A stretch of DNA of 64,000 nt from Chaetoderma sp. LZ-2023a (GCA_034401795.1 CM067374.1:135190135-135254134), one strand, 5' to 3'; shown: positions 32,284-43,901, counted from the first letter of the stretch. Translations and numbers: made by a program. The notes: generated from the letters alone by a model not told the origin.

Positions 32284-32652
32284 TGCACTCGGGACGACAC
32301 GACGCGATTTTGAAAATCGCTCTATTGTGCGCCAGAAACCGACGGCGACGCTACAAGCAAGCAACTGATGCCAGTACTCGCTCGATATAATTGAACACTC
32401 TTTCAAATATGTTTGTCGCTTGAAAATCGCCAGCGATCGCAAATAACATTAACCAATGACTGGGGAGGCTTAAATCACGTCATTTTGTATACCTAATTTA
32501 TGCACGTGGGCTGATGTTAAAAATATAGATATACGCTGTTAAATCGCATCCTGTCGGCGTAGTGTTTGCTCAATAACGACACGATAGCGACACTTTGAGA
32601 CTAGTAGGTGATAGGTAGCGATGGCTGTGGCGTCGTGCCAGTGTGCACTGCG
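32284..32652. mobile_element. short element with imperfect terminal inverted repeats, progenitor of the 42-bp array
   Basis: The left end GTGCACTCGGGACGACACGA is partly complementary to the right end, which reads GGCGTCGTGCCAGTGTGCAC. The inside near 32590-32640 contains one copy of the sequence that is amplified in the adjacent array (AGTAGGTGATAGGTAGCGAT). Non-autonomous; no coding. Confidence 0.6.
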
Positions 32653-32764
32653 ATTAACATTTCTTTCCATATCTAGTTAAAATATAGATATAAGCTGTTA
32701 ACTCGCATCCTGTCGGCGAAGTGTTTGCTCAATAACGACACGATAGCGACACTTTGAGACTAAT

Positions 32765-35240
32765 AGCGACACTTTGCGACTAGTAGGTGATAGGTAGCGA
32801 TGGCTGTGGTGTCGCACTAGTGTAGTAGGTGATAGGTAGCGATGGCTGTGGTGTCGCAGTAGTGTAGTAGATGATAGGTAGCGATGGCTGTGGTGTCGCA
32901 GTAGTGTAGTAGGTGATAGGTAGCGATGGCTGTAGTGTCGCAGTAGTGTAGTAGGTGATTGATAGGTAGCGATGGCTGTGGTGTCGCACTAGTGTAGTAG
33001 GTGATAGGTAGCGATGGCTGTGGTGTCGCACTAGTGTAGTAGGTGATAGGTAGCGATGGCTGTGGTGTCGCAGTAGTGTAGTAGGTGATAGGTAGCGATG
33101 GCTGTGGTGTCGCACTAGTGTAGTAGGTGATAGGTAACGATGGCTGTGGTGTCGGAGTAGTGTAGTAGGTGATAGGTAGCGATGGCTGTGGTGTCGCACT
33201 AGTGTAGTAGGTGATAGGTAGCGATGGCTGTGGTGTCGCACTAGTGTAGTCGGTGATAGGTAGCGATGGCTGTGGTGTCGCACTAGTGTAGTAGGTGATA
33301 GGTAGCGATGGCTGTGGTGTCGCACTAGTGTAGTAGGTGATAGGTAGCGATGGCTGTGGTGTCGCCCCCTAGTGTAGTAGGTGATACGTAGCGATGGCTG
33401 TGGTGTCGCACACTTTGAGACAAGTAGGTGATAGGTAGCGATGTCTGTGGTGTCGCACTAGTGAAGTAGGTGATAGGTAGCGATGGCTGTGGTGTCGCAG
33501 AAGTGTAGTAGGTGATAGGTAGCGATGGCTGTGGTGTCGCCCCCTAGTGTAGTAGGTGATAGGTAGCGATGGCCGTGGTGTCGCACTAGTGTAGTAGGTG
33601 ATAGGTAGCGATGGCTGTGGTGTCGCCCTAGTGTAGTAGGTGATAGGTAGCGATGGCTGTGGTGTCGCCCCCTAGTGTAGTAGGTGATAGGTAGCGATGG
33701 CTGTGGTGTCGCACACTTTGAGACTAGTAGGTGATAGGTAGCGATGGCTGTGGTGTCGCAAACTTTGAGACTAGTAGGTGATAGGTAGCAATGGCTGTGG
33801 TGTCGCCCCCTAGTGTAATAGGTGATAGGTAGCGATGGCTGTGGTGTCGCACACTTTGAGACTAGTAGGTGATAGGTAGCGATGGCTGTGGTGTCGCCCC
33901 CCTAGTGTAGTAGGTGATAGGTAGCGATGGGTGTGGTGTCGCACACTTTGAGACTAGTAGGTGATAGATAGCGATGGCTGTGGTGTCGCACTAGTGTAGT
34001 AGGTGATAGGTAGCGATGGCTGTGGTGTCGCCCCCTAGTGTAGTAGGTGATAGGTAGCGATGGCTGTGGTGTCGCACACTTTGAGACTAGTAGGTGATAG
34101 GTAGCGATGGCTGTGGTGTCGCACTAGTGTAGTAGGTGATAGGTAGCGATGGCTGTGGTGTCGCAGTAGTGTAGTAGGTGATAAGTAGCGATGGCTGTGG
34201 TGTCGCACTAGTGTAGTAGGTGATAGGTAGCGATGGCTGTGGTGTCGCCCTAGTGTAGTAGGTGATAGGTAGCGATGGCTGTGGTGTCGCCCCCTAGTGT
34301 AGTAGGTGATAGGTAGCGATGGCTGTGGTGTCGCACACTTTGAGACTAGTAGGTGATAGGTAGCGATGGCTGTGGTGTCGCAAACTTTGAGACTAGTAGG
34401 TGATAGGTAGCAATGGCTGTGGTGTCGCCCCCTAGTGTAATAGGTGATAGGTAGCGATGGCTGTGGTGTCGCACACTTTGAGACTAGTAGGTGATAGGTA
34501 GCGATGGCTGTGGTGTCGCCCCCTAGTGTAGTAGGTGATAGGTAGCGATGGGTGTGGTGTCGCACACTTTGAGACTAGTAGGTGATAGATAGCGATGGCT
34601 GTGGTGTCGCACTAGTGTAGTAGGTGATAGGTAGCGATGGCTGTGGTGTCGCCCCCTAGTGTAGTAGGTGATAGGTAGCGATGGCTGTGGTGTCGCACAC
34701 TTTGAGACTAGTAGGTGATAGATAGCGATGGCTGTGGTGTCGCACTAGTGTAGTAGGTGATAGGTAGCGATGGCTGTGGTGTCGCCCCCTAGTGTAGTAG
34801 GTGATAGGTAGCGATGGCTGTGGTGTCGCACACTTTGAGACTAGTAGGTGATAGGTAGCGATGGCTGTGCTGTCGCACTAGTGTAGTAGGTGATAGGTAG
34901 CGATGGCTGTGGTGTCGCAGTAGTGTAGTAGGTGATAAGTAGCGATGGCTGTGGTGTCGCACTAGTGTAGTAGGTGATAGGTAGCGATGGCTGTGGTGTC
35001 GCCCCCTAGTGTAGTAGGTGATAGGTAGCGATGGCTGTGGTGTCGCCCCCTAGTGTAGTAGGTGATAGGTAGCGCTGGTTGTGGTGTCGCACACTTTGAG
35101 ACTAGTAGGTGATAGGTAGCGATGGCTGTGGTGTCGCCCCCTAGTGTAGTAGGTGATAGGTGGCGATGGCTGTGGTGTCGCACACTTTGAGACTAGTAGG
35201 TGATAGGTAGCGATGGCTGTGGTGTCGCCCCCTAGTGTGC
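32765..35240. repeat. 42-bp minisatellite with higher-order structure
   Basis: About 55 copies of a unit built on GTAGTAGGTGATAGGTAGCG + ATGGCTGTGGTGTCGC, plus variable ends (ACTAGT, AGTAGT, CCCCCTAGT, or the longer ACACTTTGAGACTAG). The rare variants AACTTTGAGA and GCAATGG recur 621 bp apart (33761 and 34382), showing a segmental duplication inside the array. Both edges carry GTGTGCACTGCGATTAAC, as in the progenitor element. The open frames across it are repeat artefacts. Confidence 0.97.
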
Positions 35241-35402
35241 ACTGCGATTAACTTTTCTTTCCATATCTAGAAAAAATTAACGCTGGAATTTTAAGGAAAT
35301 ATTTTCAACATTCTTTCCATCTAGCAATTCTTCGCAGCCAAATCTTTATCACTTGGAAATCCTCATAATTTTTTGTAACTCTTTCTGTTCTCTGTAGCTT
35401 TG
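35241..35402. other. array flank
   Basis: The sequence TTTCTTTCCATATCTAG and onwards repeats the flank at 32658, followed by A/T-rich noncoding DNA. Confidence 0.5.
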
Positions 35403-35643
35403 TTAACCCTTTAATGGTCAAGCCGCTCAAAATGGCTTTGCAATGGTCATGAGAAAGGTCGATTTGCTGGCCAAGAGAAGACTTTTTGACAATTTGCCAA
35501 TGGAATGGCTGGCTCGTTAACGAGCCACCCATTCCAGTGGTACATTTTCTAAAATAGCCTTCTCTTGGCCAGCAAATGGCCACTCACTGAGAAAAGGTTT
35601 GGATTTTCTTGATAAATCTTGACAGTTAACATGATGAAAGGAT
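35403..35643. mobile_element. M2 MITE copy
   Basis: Begins TTAACCCTTTAATGGTCAAG. The palindromic centre is GGCTCGTTAACGAGCC (about 35510-35525), with arms CCAATGGAATGGCTGGC and its near-complement. Confidence 0.85.
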
Positions 35644-35844
35644 TAATACTGTGATAGCTTATAACTTCTGAGCTGAAATTGTGCATTATTTTTATTTTTT
35701 CCCTCATCTCCGATCTTGTGTCATGGGTGGGAATTTTCCGAAAGTACAACATTAACTTGGTCTGGCCTAACACAAAGATAATAATAGATGTCCATTTACA
35801 CAATAATTTAAGTGGCCACCTGCTCGTCTACTATAATAGAAGAA

Positions 35845-36570
35845 TCCAGATTCAGCTATGCCCCGCCCATCTTTAGCTAAGCTCCACCCACACTGTTCCC
35901 GTGTTGGGAAGAATCCAGATTTAGCTATGCCCCGCCCATCTTTAATTAAGCTCCACCCACACTGTTCCCGTGTTGGGAAGAATCCAGATTTAACTATGCC
36001 CCGCCCATCTTTAGCTAAGCTCCACCCACACTGTTCCCGTGTTGGGAAGAATCCAGATTTAGCTATGCCCCGCCCATCTTTTGCTAAGCTCCACCCACGC
36101 TGTTCCCGTGTTGGGAAGAATCCAGATTTAGCTATGGCCCGCCCATCTTTAGCTAAGCTCCACCAACGCTGTTCCCGTGTTGGGAAAAATCCAGATTTAG
36201 CTATGCCCTGCCCATCTTTAGCTAAGCTCTACCCACGCAGTTCCCGTGTTGGGATCTATCAAAACCATGCACACTCTGAATGTCAATTTCCAGAAAACTA
36301 TACAGATAAGCTGTTAGATATTTTGAAACTAGTTTGCCTGTGCGCTGTTGCTACCTATGGCCGCAACTGCGCCCGTCTAAATTAGTCTCAAAATATTGAA
36401 CAGCATGTTTACCAAACAGTAAAGACATACAATTCATAGTCCATCATCAATTAAGCATTCGTGACGAACTTATCTACGCCATTCATGACGTCATTGATTA
36501 TGACGTCATCCTACACGTCACGTTATTGTTTATGGCGTCATATGATTGATGGATAAACTGAAAAGGTCCT
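35845..36570 (+). mobile_element. M1 MITE with internally amplified 69-bp unit
   Basis: The CCCCGCCCATCTTTAGCTAA...CCCGTGTTGGGA part of M1 is repeated six times at an exact 69-bp period (35858, 35927, 35996, 36065, 36134, 36203). It is followed once by the rest of the element: the palindrome at 36310-36408 and TGACGTCA motifs near 36484-36510. Because 69 is divisible by three, a 175-codon frame crosses it; this is not a gene. Confidence 0.92.
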
Positions 36571-37059
36571 ATATCTCGAAAACAGTAGCGGATTATAATA
36601 GGGGGCATCGGGGTGGTGGGGGCGCATTTGCCCCTGGTCATCGTCCTAGATCATGATCAGCCTGACTATGTTTCATGTTCAGTTTTTCTTTTCCCAAACG
36701 AAATCAGGTGTCTCTACATGATCGTCAGAGAGCTCAATTGTCGCTTGTATAAAGCGAAACTTCATTTTCCAGTTTTGACAATTAACTATTGCAAGTTGAG
36801 TGAAAATAAGTGTTAATTAAATGTTAAAGTTGAGTACAAAAAAATTGAAAAATTTAATTAAATGGCTAAAGTAGAATAATAAGTAGATGGTCCATATTTA
36901 ACTTTAGAAATGCACGAGACGCCATCTGGGAGCATCTAGATTTGCAAAATTCGCCAACCCCTTCTCTCTCCCCCAACCCCCTCCCACCAAGGACCTCCTT
37001 CTGGTTTGGCTTTCACATACCCCAAATCCAAAAATATTCTTTGCCACCAGCGCTGGCAA
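36571..37059. other. noncoding
   Basis: G-rich near 36600, otherwise A/T-rich with a CCCCCAACCCCC stretch near 36970. No gene seen. Confidence 0.5.
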
Positions 37060-38533
37060 GGCATAATCCGGTACTGCTGGCAAGGCCTAATCCGGCACTG
37101 CTGGTAAGGCTTAATCCGTCACTGCTGGCAAGGCTTAATCTGGCACTGCTGGTAAGGCCCTAATCCGGCACTGCTGGAAAGGCTTAATCCGGCACTGCTG
37201 GTACGGCTTAATCCGACACTGCTGGAAAGGCTTAATCCGGTACTGCTGGTACGGCTTACTCTGGCACTGCTGGCAAGGTTCAATCTGGCACTGCTGGCAA
37301 GGCTTAATCTGGCACTGCTGACAAGGCATAATCCGGCACTGCTGGCAAGGTTCAATCTGGCACTGCTGGCAAGGTTCAATCTGGCACTGCTGGTGAGGCT
37401 TAATCTGGCACTGCTGGCAAGGTTCAATCTGGCACTGCTGGCAAGGCTTAATCCGGTACTGCTGACAAGGCATAATCCGGCACTGCTGGCAAGGTTCAAT
37501 CTGGCACTGCTGGCAAGGTTCAATCTGGCACTGCTGGTAAGGCTTAATCTGGCACTGCTGGCAAGGTTCAATCTGGCACTGCTGGTAAGGCTTAATCTGG
37601 CACTGCTGGCAAGGTTCAATCTGGCACTGCTGGCAAGGCTTAATCCGGCACTGCTGGCAAGGCTTAATCCGGCACTGCTGGCAAGGCTTAATCCTGCACT
37701 GCTGGCAAGGTTCAATCTGGCACTGCTGGTAAGGCTTAATCTGGCACTGCTGGCAAGGTTCAATCTGGCACTGCTGGCAAGGCTTAATCCGGCACTGCTG
37801 ACAAGGCATAATCCGGCACTGCTGGCAAGGTTCAATCTGGCACTGCTGGCAAGGTTCAATCTGGCACTGCTGGTAAGGCTTAATCTGGCACTGCTGGCAA
37901 GGTTCAATCTGGCACTGCTGGTAAGGCTTAATCTGGCACTGCTGGCAAGGTTCAATCTGGCACTGCTGGCAAGGCTTAATCCGGCACTGCTGGCAAGGCT
38001 TAATCCGGCACTGCTGGCAAGGCTTAATCCGGCACTGCTGGCAAGGTTCAATCTGGCACTGCTGGTAAGGCTTAATCTGGCACTGCTGGCACGGTTCAAT
38101 CTGGCACTGCTGGCAAGGCTTAATCCGGCACTGCTGGCAAGGTTCAATCTGGTACTGATGGCAAGGTTCAATCTGGCACTGCTGGCAAGGTTAAATCTGG
38201 CACTGCTGGCAAGGCTTAATCCGGCACTGCTGGCACGGTTCAATCTGGCACTGCTGGTAAGGCTTACTCCGGCACTGCTGGCAAGGTTCAATCTGGCACT
38301 GCTAGCAAGGTTCAATCCGGCACTACTGGCAAGGTTCAATCTGGCACTGCTGGCAAGGTTCAATCTGGCACTGCTGGCAAGGCTTAATCCGGAACTGCTG
38401 GAAAGGTTCAATCTGGCACTGCTGGCAAGGTTCAATCTGGCACTGCTGCCGAGGTTCAATCTGGCACTGCTGGCAAGGCGTAATCCGGCACTGCTGGCAA
38501 GGTTCAATCTGGCACTGCTGGTAAGGCTTAATG
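37060..38533. repeat. 24-bp minisatellite
   Basis: About 61 copies of a 24-bp unit, AAGG(T/C)T(C/T)AATC(T/C)GG plus CACTGCTGGC. The period is a multiple of three and the unit lacks stops in several frames, so long frames (388 codons +, 531 codons -) arise on both strands. They encode only 8-residue repeats such as ARFNLALL. They should not be annotated as proteins. Confidence 0.98.
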
Positions 38534-40110
38534 ATTCGTGCCATGTTTGTTTGAACTGATCGATGAGTCTTTGCTTTATATTATGTATTGTAATTATTTT
38601 GTCCATGATTTGTTGTGATGTCCACAAGTAACTGTACCCTACGTTATTTAATATTGATTCGACATACGTAATCCATTTGTATTGAAACCCCTCCTCATTG
38701 TACTGTTTATGCATATATTTGTATATTTGATACGATAATTTATCTTGTTTATCTTGGTCCTGCCCAGAAATTTAACATTCTGCATTGTATGTTTATTTGT
38801 AAAGAATACCTTCCCAGTTCACTATACACTATTGCAGATGGCATTGTGCGTTTAACATTGAGCACATATCTCATAAATTCTAGGTGGGCTTGCTCTAATG
38901 GCCGACATTTTTCAAAGCCCCATAATTTAAGTTGGCAGTCAATGGGTTAGGCTTAAGTTGGAGGTGCGGCGATACAGGCAACACATTGATTTTTGTCATT
39001 GTTGCGTTAGGTGCTTGATTCTCTCACCGTATTTTTTGTTTGTTGAAAACATAATTCCTAAATATTTATAAATATCAATAATATTTATTTGTATATTATT
39101 TTGTGTTAATGTTTGCATATGCCCTAAAGTAGCTATCTTAGTTTTATTAAGTTCAATAGTATACGATAATTATTGTATTCAGTCCGAGCTTCTGGAGATC
39201 TTCCCTTTGGTCAACCATTATTACAGTATCGTCAGCATAGAGTAAATCAAGTATTATAGGTATGTTGCCTCGTTGTCACTTATAATTAGTTTCCGGCAGT
39301 CCTTACCTTCCAAACAATCAATTAGGTCATTTAAATATAAGCTGAAAAGTACAGGTGAAAGAATCTCGCCTTGCCGTACCCCGTTCCTCCCACATCCATC
39401 CCCACCTCCCCATCAGGTGATCAGATGTAAGCCCATTAATGCACATCCTAGATTTTACACTGTTATACATGCTTTTAATTACTGTTATAACCTTGCTGTT
39501 CAAAATTGGTTCGACCAGTTTCCGCTTTATAATGCTTCTCTCCAGATAGTATTGAATGCCTTCTCCATATCAATAAATGCACAGAAAAGTCGTTCCCTTT
39601 GTTTTAATTAAGGAGTGGAGTGTAAAAATATGGTCAGATGTGGAATACCTACATCTGAACCCGGGTTAGTTTTCGTTTAGGATCTTGTCGCCTTCTATAG
39701 ATTTACTGATACGTGCGCTTAGTAATAGAAGTAAACAGCGTTCTTAAACAGGTTTCCATGGTTATGGGCCTATTGTTGTGTGGGTCAATTATTCCACCCT
39801 TCCCTTTGTATATTGGTATGATCAAACCTTCAGAGTCAAGGATGTTATTAAATAGATAATGATAGATGGGTCATAATATCTTGGGTAGATTTGATGTATT
39901 CATTCAGGGCATCGTCAGCTTCTGCTGTGTCACCGCTGTTTAGACGTTGGATACTCTTAGAGCTCACCTGCTCTGTAATTTCATTGTTTAGTGTTGCATT
40001 CTCTTGATAGTTATTTACTTCCTTTGTGTAGTTTCCTGGTATTGTATCCTTTTCGTTTGTGGCTTTAAAATGATTAAACATATTTTCTATAGTTTGTCTG
40101 TTTTAGGGTC
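38534..40110 (-). pseudogene. LINE reverse-transcriptase ORF2 remnant
   Basis: Reading - from about 40080, DDALNEYIKSTQDIMTHL and LIIPIYKGKGGIIDPHN-type finger sequence lead to RNGVRQGEILSPVLFSLYLN (about 39330-39390). The catalytic DLLYADDTVIMVD box follows (about 39190-39240), then IDIYKYLGIMFST, LELGRYSLQINIQ-type text and a C-terminal QRLIDQFKQTWHESL ending at the minisatellite edge near 38540. The YADD catalytic motif is intact but several frame breaks and stops separate the parts. The 3' end is replaced by the 24-bp array. The family is a non-LTR retrotransposon; the clade is not resolved. Confidence 0.88.
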
Positions 40111-40117
40111 ACATTGT

Positions 40118-40558
40118 TTAACCCCTCTTGTGTCCATTTGTCGCTAGAATAATAACACCGCCTCTGCAGTAGTCTTCAGGTCTGTCTATTGAAGGTCAAG
40201 AAAAGACTATTTTTGAAAATTTACTACTGAAATGACGGGCTCGGTTACGGAGCCAGTCATTCCAGCGGTAAATTCTCAAAAATAGTCTTCTCTTTTCCTG
40301 CAAATTAACACCGACTAAGCAAAGATTTAGATTTCCTAGACGAGTAGCCCTAAAATCAGCAAGTCGTTCAAAAGATCAGCTCTTTAAAAATAGCTTCCGA
40401 AATTCCAGTGGTAAATTTACAACGTTCTGTTGGCCAGCAAAGGATCTTTCACTGAGTAAATATTTGAATTTTCTTTTAAAATCAGGAGAAATGAAAGGGT
40501 TAATTGATTAAAGTAGCATTTTGAGCGCTTTGGGGCGCTGTTGACACAAGAGGGTTAA
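40118..40558. mobile_element. M2 MITE, most complete copy, TTAA-flanked
   Basis: TTAA at 40118-40121 is followed by CCCCTCTTGTGTCCA. The other end is GTTGACACAAGAGGGTTAA (TTAA at 40555-40558), so the 441-bp element has about 15-bp inverted ends and a TTAA duplication. Internal arms (TGAAATGACGGGCTCGG and complement) form a second palindrome. TTAA duplication plus CCC-ends is characteristic of piggyBac-superfamily elements. No transposase is present. Confidence 0.88.
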
Positions 40559-41221
40559 GAAGTTTCCAATAGGATTTGCGATCGTTGTACTTAGGTTTCA
40601 AATGTAACCATGGAATCTATACTTCCGGATTGTGCTTACCTCAATGTCAGACTTGTCTAAACTGGACAAGCCAGTTCGCACCCTCAGCATTGTGATCTTT
40701 ATGAAGCTAGCCAGTCTTGTAAGCTAGCCATTACTGTCTAATCCATTCACGTGGCATTGGTGAGACCAGGTTGTCTCTCGCCAGGACTGCGTCGCTACGA
40801 CAGTCTTCAAGGATGTGATGAGATGTCTGTACAGCTGTATCACACGGAGAGATCGATATATATCTATTTCAATTTAATTTGACTAGGTGAGCTCGAAGAC
40901 ATCCGTTCATCGTTCTTAATCACACGAAGATTATTTGATCTGATCACTTTTATTCGGGCAGTAGTCGCTAGCTCTGACATCCTAGTCAGAGTAAGATACC
41001 TCGTACTTTGATTTTAACTGAATGAGGGCCATTGGATAACTACGACGATATATACTTATGAAGTGTACGCATGCATATACAACGCATCATGCATTATCCC
41101 AGACCAAGTTAATGTTTTGTTTTACGAAGATTTTCACTCAAAACGCAAGATTGGGCATGGGGGGAGATATAAATAATTCACAATTTCCACTCAGAAGGTT
41201 TAGGCTATTACAGCATTAATC
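40559..41221. other. noncoding
   Basis: No gene seen. Confidence 0.45.
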
Positions 41222-41467
41222 CTTTCATCTTGTTAATTGTTAATCTTAAGAAAATTCAAAACGTTCTTTGAGTGAGTGTCCATTTGTAGGCCAGTCATTC
41301 CAGTCGTAAGGTTTCAAAAATAATCTTCGCTTGGCCTGCAAATAGACACTCATTGAGAAAATGTCCCAGCGGGGAATTTTCAAAAATAGTCTTCTCCTGG
41401 CCAGCAAATGGACTTTTCTCATGACTAGTGCAAAAGCATTTTTGAGCGGCTTGACCATTAAAGGGTT
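41222..41467. mobile_element. M2 MITE copy
   Basis: It starts near CTTTCATCTTGTTAA and ends GACCATTAAAGGGTTAA (TTAA at 41464-41467). Inside are CCATTTGTAGGCCAGTC and TTGGCCTGCAAATAGACA. It lies 0.5 kb downstream of the GPCR. Confidence 0.82.
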
Positions 41468-41942
41468 AACAAAGCTACAGAGAACAGAAAGAGTTACAGA
41501 AAATTGTGAGGAATTCTGAGTGATAAGGAAGTGGCTGAGAAAAATTGCTAAATGGAAAGAATGTTGAAAATATTGCCTTAAAATGACAGCATTAGTCTTT
41601 TTTCTAGATATAGAAAAAATAAGTTAAGATGGTTTGGAATAGAAAAAGAAAAATTGGTATGGCCTTATAAAGAATACATCTCTATATAGTTTTATGGTAC
41701 AGAAGTAACCCACGTACTCATGAAGAGTTCCATTGTAAAACAAACAGTAGCCCATTGCATACGGTGCAGACAGTGTCTGAAAGACGTTGCCATGTCTTCA
41801 AATCCAATTTTGTTCAAATATGCAACAGAACATTTCTTACTAACGAACACGTTTCTAGGGTTTTTGTTTTGGAGACCGTAACATATTTCTGAGCGATACC
41901 GTATGTACTAGCTTGAAGGAAAGGAGTACTATATCAGTTAAT
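41468..41942. other. GPCR 3' flank
   Basis: A/T-rich, likely 3' untranslated or intergenic sequence for the - strand GPCR. The start (AGCTACAGAGAACAGAAAGA) matches 35390-35410 in reverse, indicating a repeat-derived piece. Confidence 0.45.
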
Positions 41943-43064
41943 TTATGATTTACCGCAACATCTCATAGCTTCACGGACAAGAGAGGTTATCATTTCGATA
42001 AAAATTTCTCTAAATCGTCTTCCACTCAGAACATACAAGAAGAAATTTATGGCGTTGTTAGCGTTTGTAAGAAATGACAGTATGCATGCTGTCAAATATC
42101 TTCTAGAATCGACAGCGCTGTCACCTGTAGGCGCGAGCCACGTGACTCCGCCAGCAAAAGCATAATATGCATTGGCTCCTATACATATCATGCTCGTCAT
42201 AGAGACAGTTAAGAGCATCGTGGTCAAGGATCTGTTTTGACGCCTGTGCTCGACTCTAGTGCTGGATCTATCCAATAATTTATCATCATCTCTTGTAAAT
42301 GTTATGGTCGTAAGTATAGCTATGTTACACGTGAACAATGAAGTCAGTGGGATAATAGTATATGATATTGCATCGACAAACAGCCATGCGTCCATTAAGG
42401 CAACATACCTGGGTTTGAAGTAACACTTGAGGTTTCGGCCTGTCGCTGATTCATACACAAATGTATTTACAATGCAGATAAACGCGTCCACGATAACCAA
42501 AATGGCGACTCCTCTAACAGCATTCGAGACAGTGCAAATACGAGCTGCTCTCATCGGTAAGCACACGACGACAAGGCGTTCAAATGTTAAAAGCATTACT
42601 AGCCAAATAGGAAGATTTTGAATAAAGGTTGCAACAGTTGCATCCAAGTTACAAAGAACGTCCCCATGAAAGAGAATGCCATTTATCTTCCGTATGGCTG
42701 TATACCAAATTAATATGAATGTATCCAGTACAGCCAGGATCATCAACAACAGAGTGGTCGATGTTACTGGCTTCACCCGTTTCATGATGATAAAAGATAG
42801 TACATTACACGGAACTCCGATACATGCCAATATACGGGAATAGTGCTGCGTCCAAACATAAGCTAATCTGAAATCTGGATTGGCCCACATCTCCATCCGG
42901 TAGACAGCCCAGTCGAAGTCCTCACTGCGCCCGGTCACGTTTGCTCCATTAACGGTCACATTGTGGTCGGGATCTATGGTGTGTGGAGTGATACTCGCCA
43001 TGACTTGTGCCGTTGTCATTGTTATGTTTGCTTCCAGAGAAAAAGTATTGCAGTAAGCCTCCAA
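41943..43064 (-). CDS. rhodopsin-class (class A) G-protein-coupled receptor, peptide-receptor-like
   Basis: An intact, intronless 373-residue frame. The extracellular N-terminus has three N-glycosylation sequons (N13, N35, N42). Seven membrane segments are clear: TM1 about 77-95 (GVPCN, N87), TM2 with LAVLD (D114), and TM3 after C138. TM3 is followed by ERL (162-164) in place of DRY. C214 in the second extracellular loop would pair with C138. TM5 has P239, TM6 is about 281-302, and TM7 is about 325-346 with NFFLY instead of NPxxY. A CC pair at 369-370 could be palmitoylated. The layout, including the 'INFFLYVLSGRRFR' ending, fits FMRFamide/neuropeptide-like receptors expanded in invertebrates. 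The ligand is unknown. It sits in the plasma membrane. No promoter was recognised. Confidence 0.9.
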   Translation of the reverse strand: MEAYCNTFSLEANITMTTAQVMASITPHTIDPDHNVTVNGANVTGRSEDFDWAVYRMEMWANPDFRLAYVWTQHYSRILACIGVPCNVLSFIIMKRVKPVTSTTLLLMILAVLDTFILIWYTAIRKINGILFHGDVLCNLDATVATFIQNLPIWLVMLLTFERLVVVCLPMRAARICTVSNAVRGVAILVIVDAFICIVNTFVYESATGRNLKCYFKPRYVALMDAWLFVDAISYTIIPLTSLFTCNIAILTTITFTRDDDKLLDRSSTRVEHRRQNRSLTTMLLTVSMTSMICIGANAYYAFAGGVTWLAPTGDSAVDSRRYLTACILSFLTNANNAINFFLYVLSGRRFREIFIEMITSLVREAMRCCGKS

Positions 43065-43901
43065 CTCAGAAATACGCTAGAATGTTTCCAAAAAAACCTA
43101 ATTTTGAACACGATGTAAGGCATTTTTTTCTTGTGAATATTTTGGACTTAATTTGATAGTAAGGCCAAAATATTCAACACTACGTTTTATTTTGTCATGG
43201 AAACATGCTATTTTATATTCATGGTTTTTCTTAGGTATACACACATCTGAGAATGACTGTTGAGTTGGTTATCAAGATGATGAATCTATCGACGATGTTA
43301 CAGTTACTCGCACTCAGCTGAGAACTCCATGTATTGACTCACGGAGACGGAGTTTTAGATTATATACATTTCTAAGTCTCGATACAACCAAACCTCTCAA
43401 TAACGACACTGAATGGATCGTCAGTGGCCTTTCACTAAAGATGTGTTAATGGCACTTAATGCTATACAGTTACTGAGGTAAATACGCCTTTGTGTCAAAT
43501 GATGGTGGTTCATTACGTTCGGTAATCATACGGACACACAGAAAGAACTTCTTAAAGAACCACCATCTTTTGATCCCATAAGCCAATGCCCGCTATACTG
43601 AGGTTTTCCATTTGCTTTATCGTTGTGTGATATCATGCTTTAAATCGTACCGCCACTGATGCACACTCTCTGTATATTGGCGATTAGCATCATCTCTCTA
43701 TTATCAATACATAAGAATGATTGATTGCTTTACAAGATAGAAGACTATTTTCAATTTCAAAGCCTATAGTTGATCTACAACCAATCTTCATATATATTCA
43801 TAAATGTATCTTTGTGCTTTACAGGACAGATTAACCAGAGTAATCAACATCGGCGAGACATGTGCTTTTATCATAATTGTTTGTGCGGACACCATTCCCT
43901 T
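43065..43901. other. GPCR 5' flank
   Basis: Contains an M1 half-palindrome near 43133-43180 (GAATATTTTGGACTTAATTT) and otherwise unremarkable A/T-rich DNA. There is no recognisable TATA box directly upstream of 43064. Confidence 0.5.

Noticed and set aside
32780-35183. Tandem repeats resembling a CRISPR array
   Set aside because: Units are contiguous 42-bp minisatellite variants without unique spacers, in a eukaryotic context.
35858-36385. 175-codon ORF with six 23-residue repeats
   Set aside because: The 69-bp amplified part of an M1 MITE; not a repeat protein.
37119-38714. 531-codon - strand and 388-codon + strand open frames
   Set aside because: They arise from a 24-bp tandem unit whose length is a multiple of three; only the first ~60 residues of the - frame are real (LINE C-terminus).
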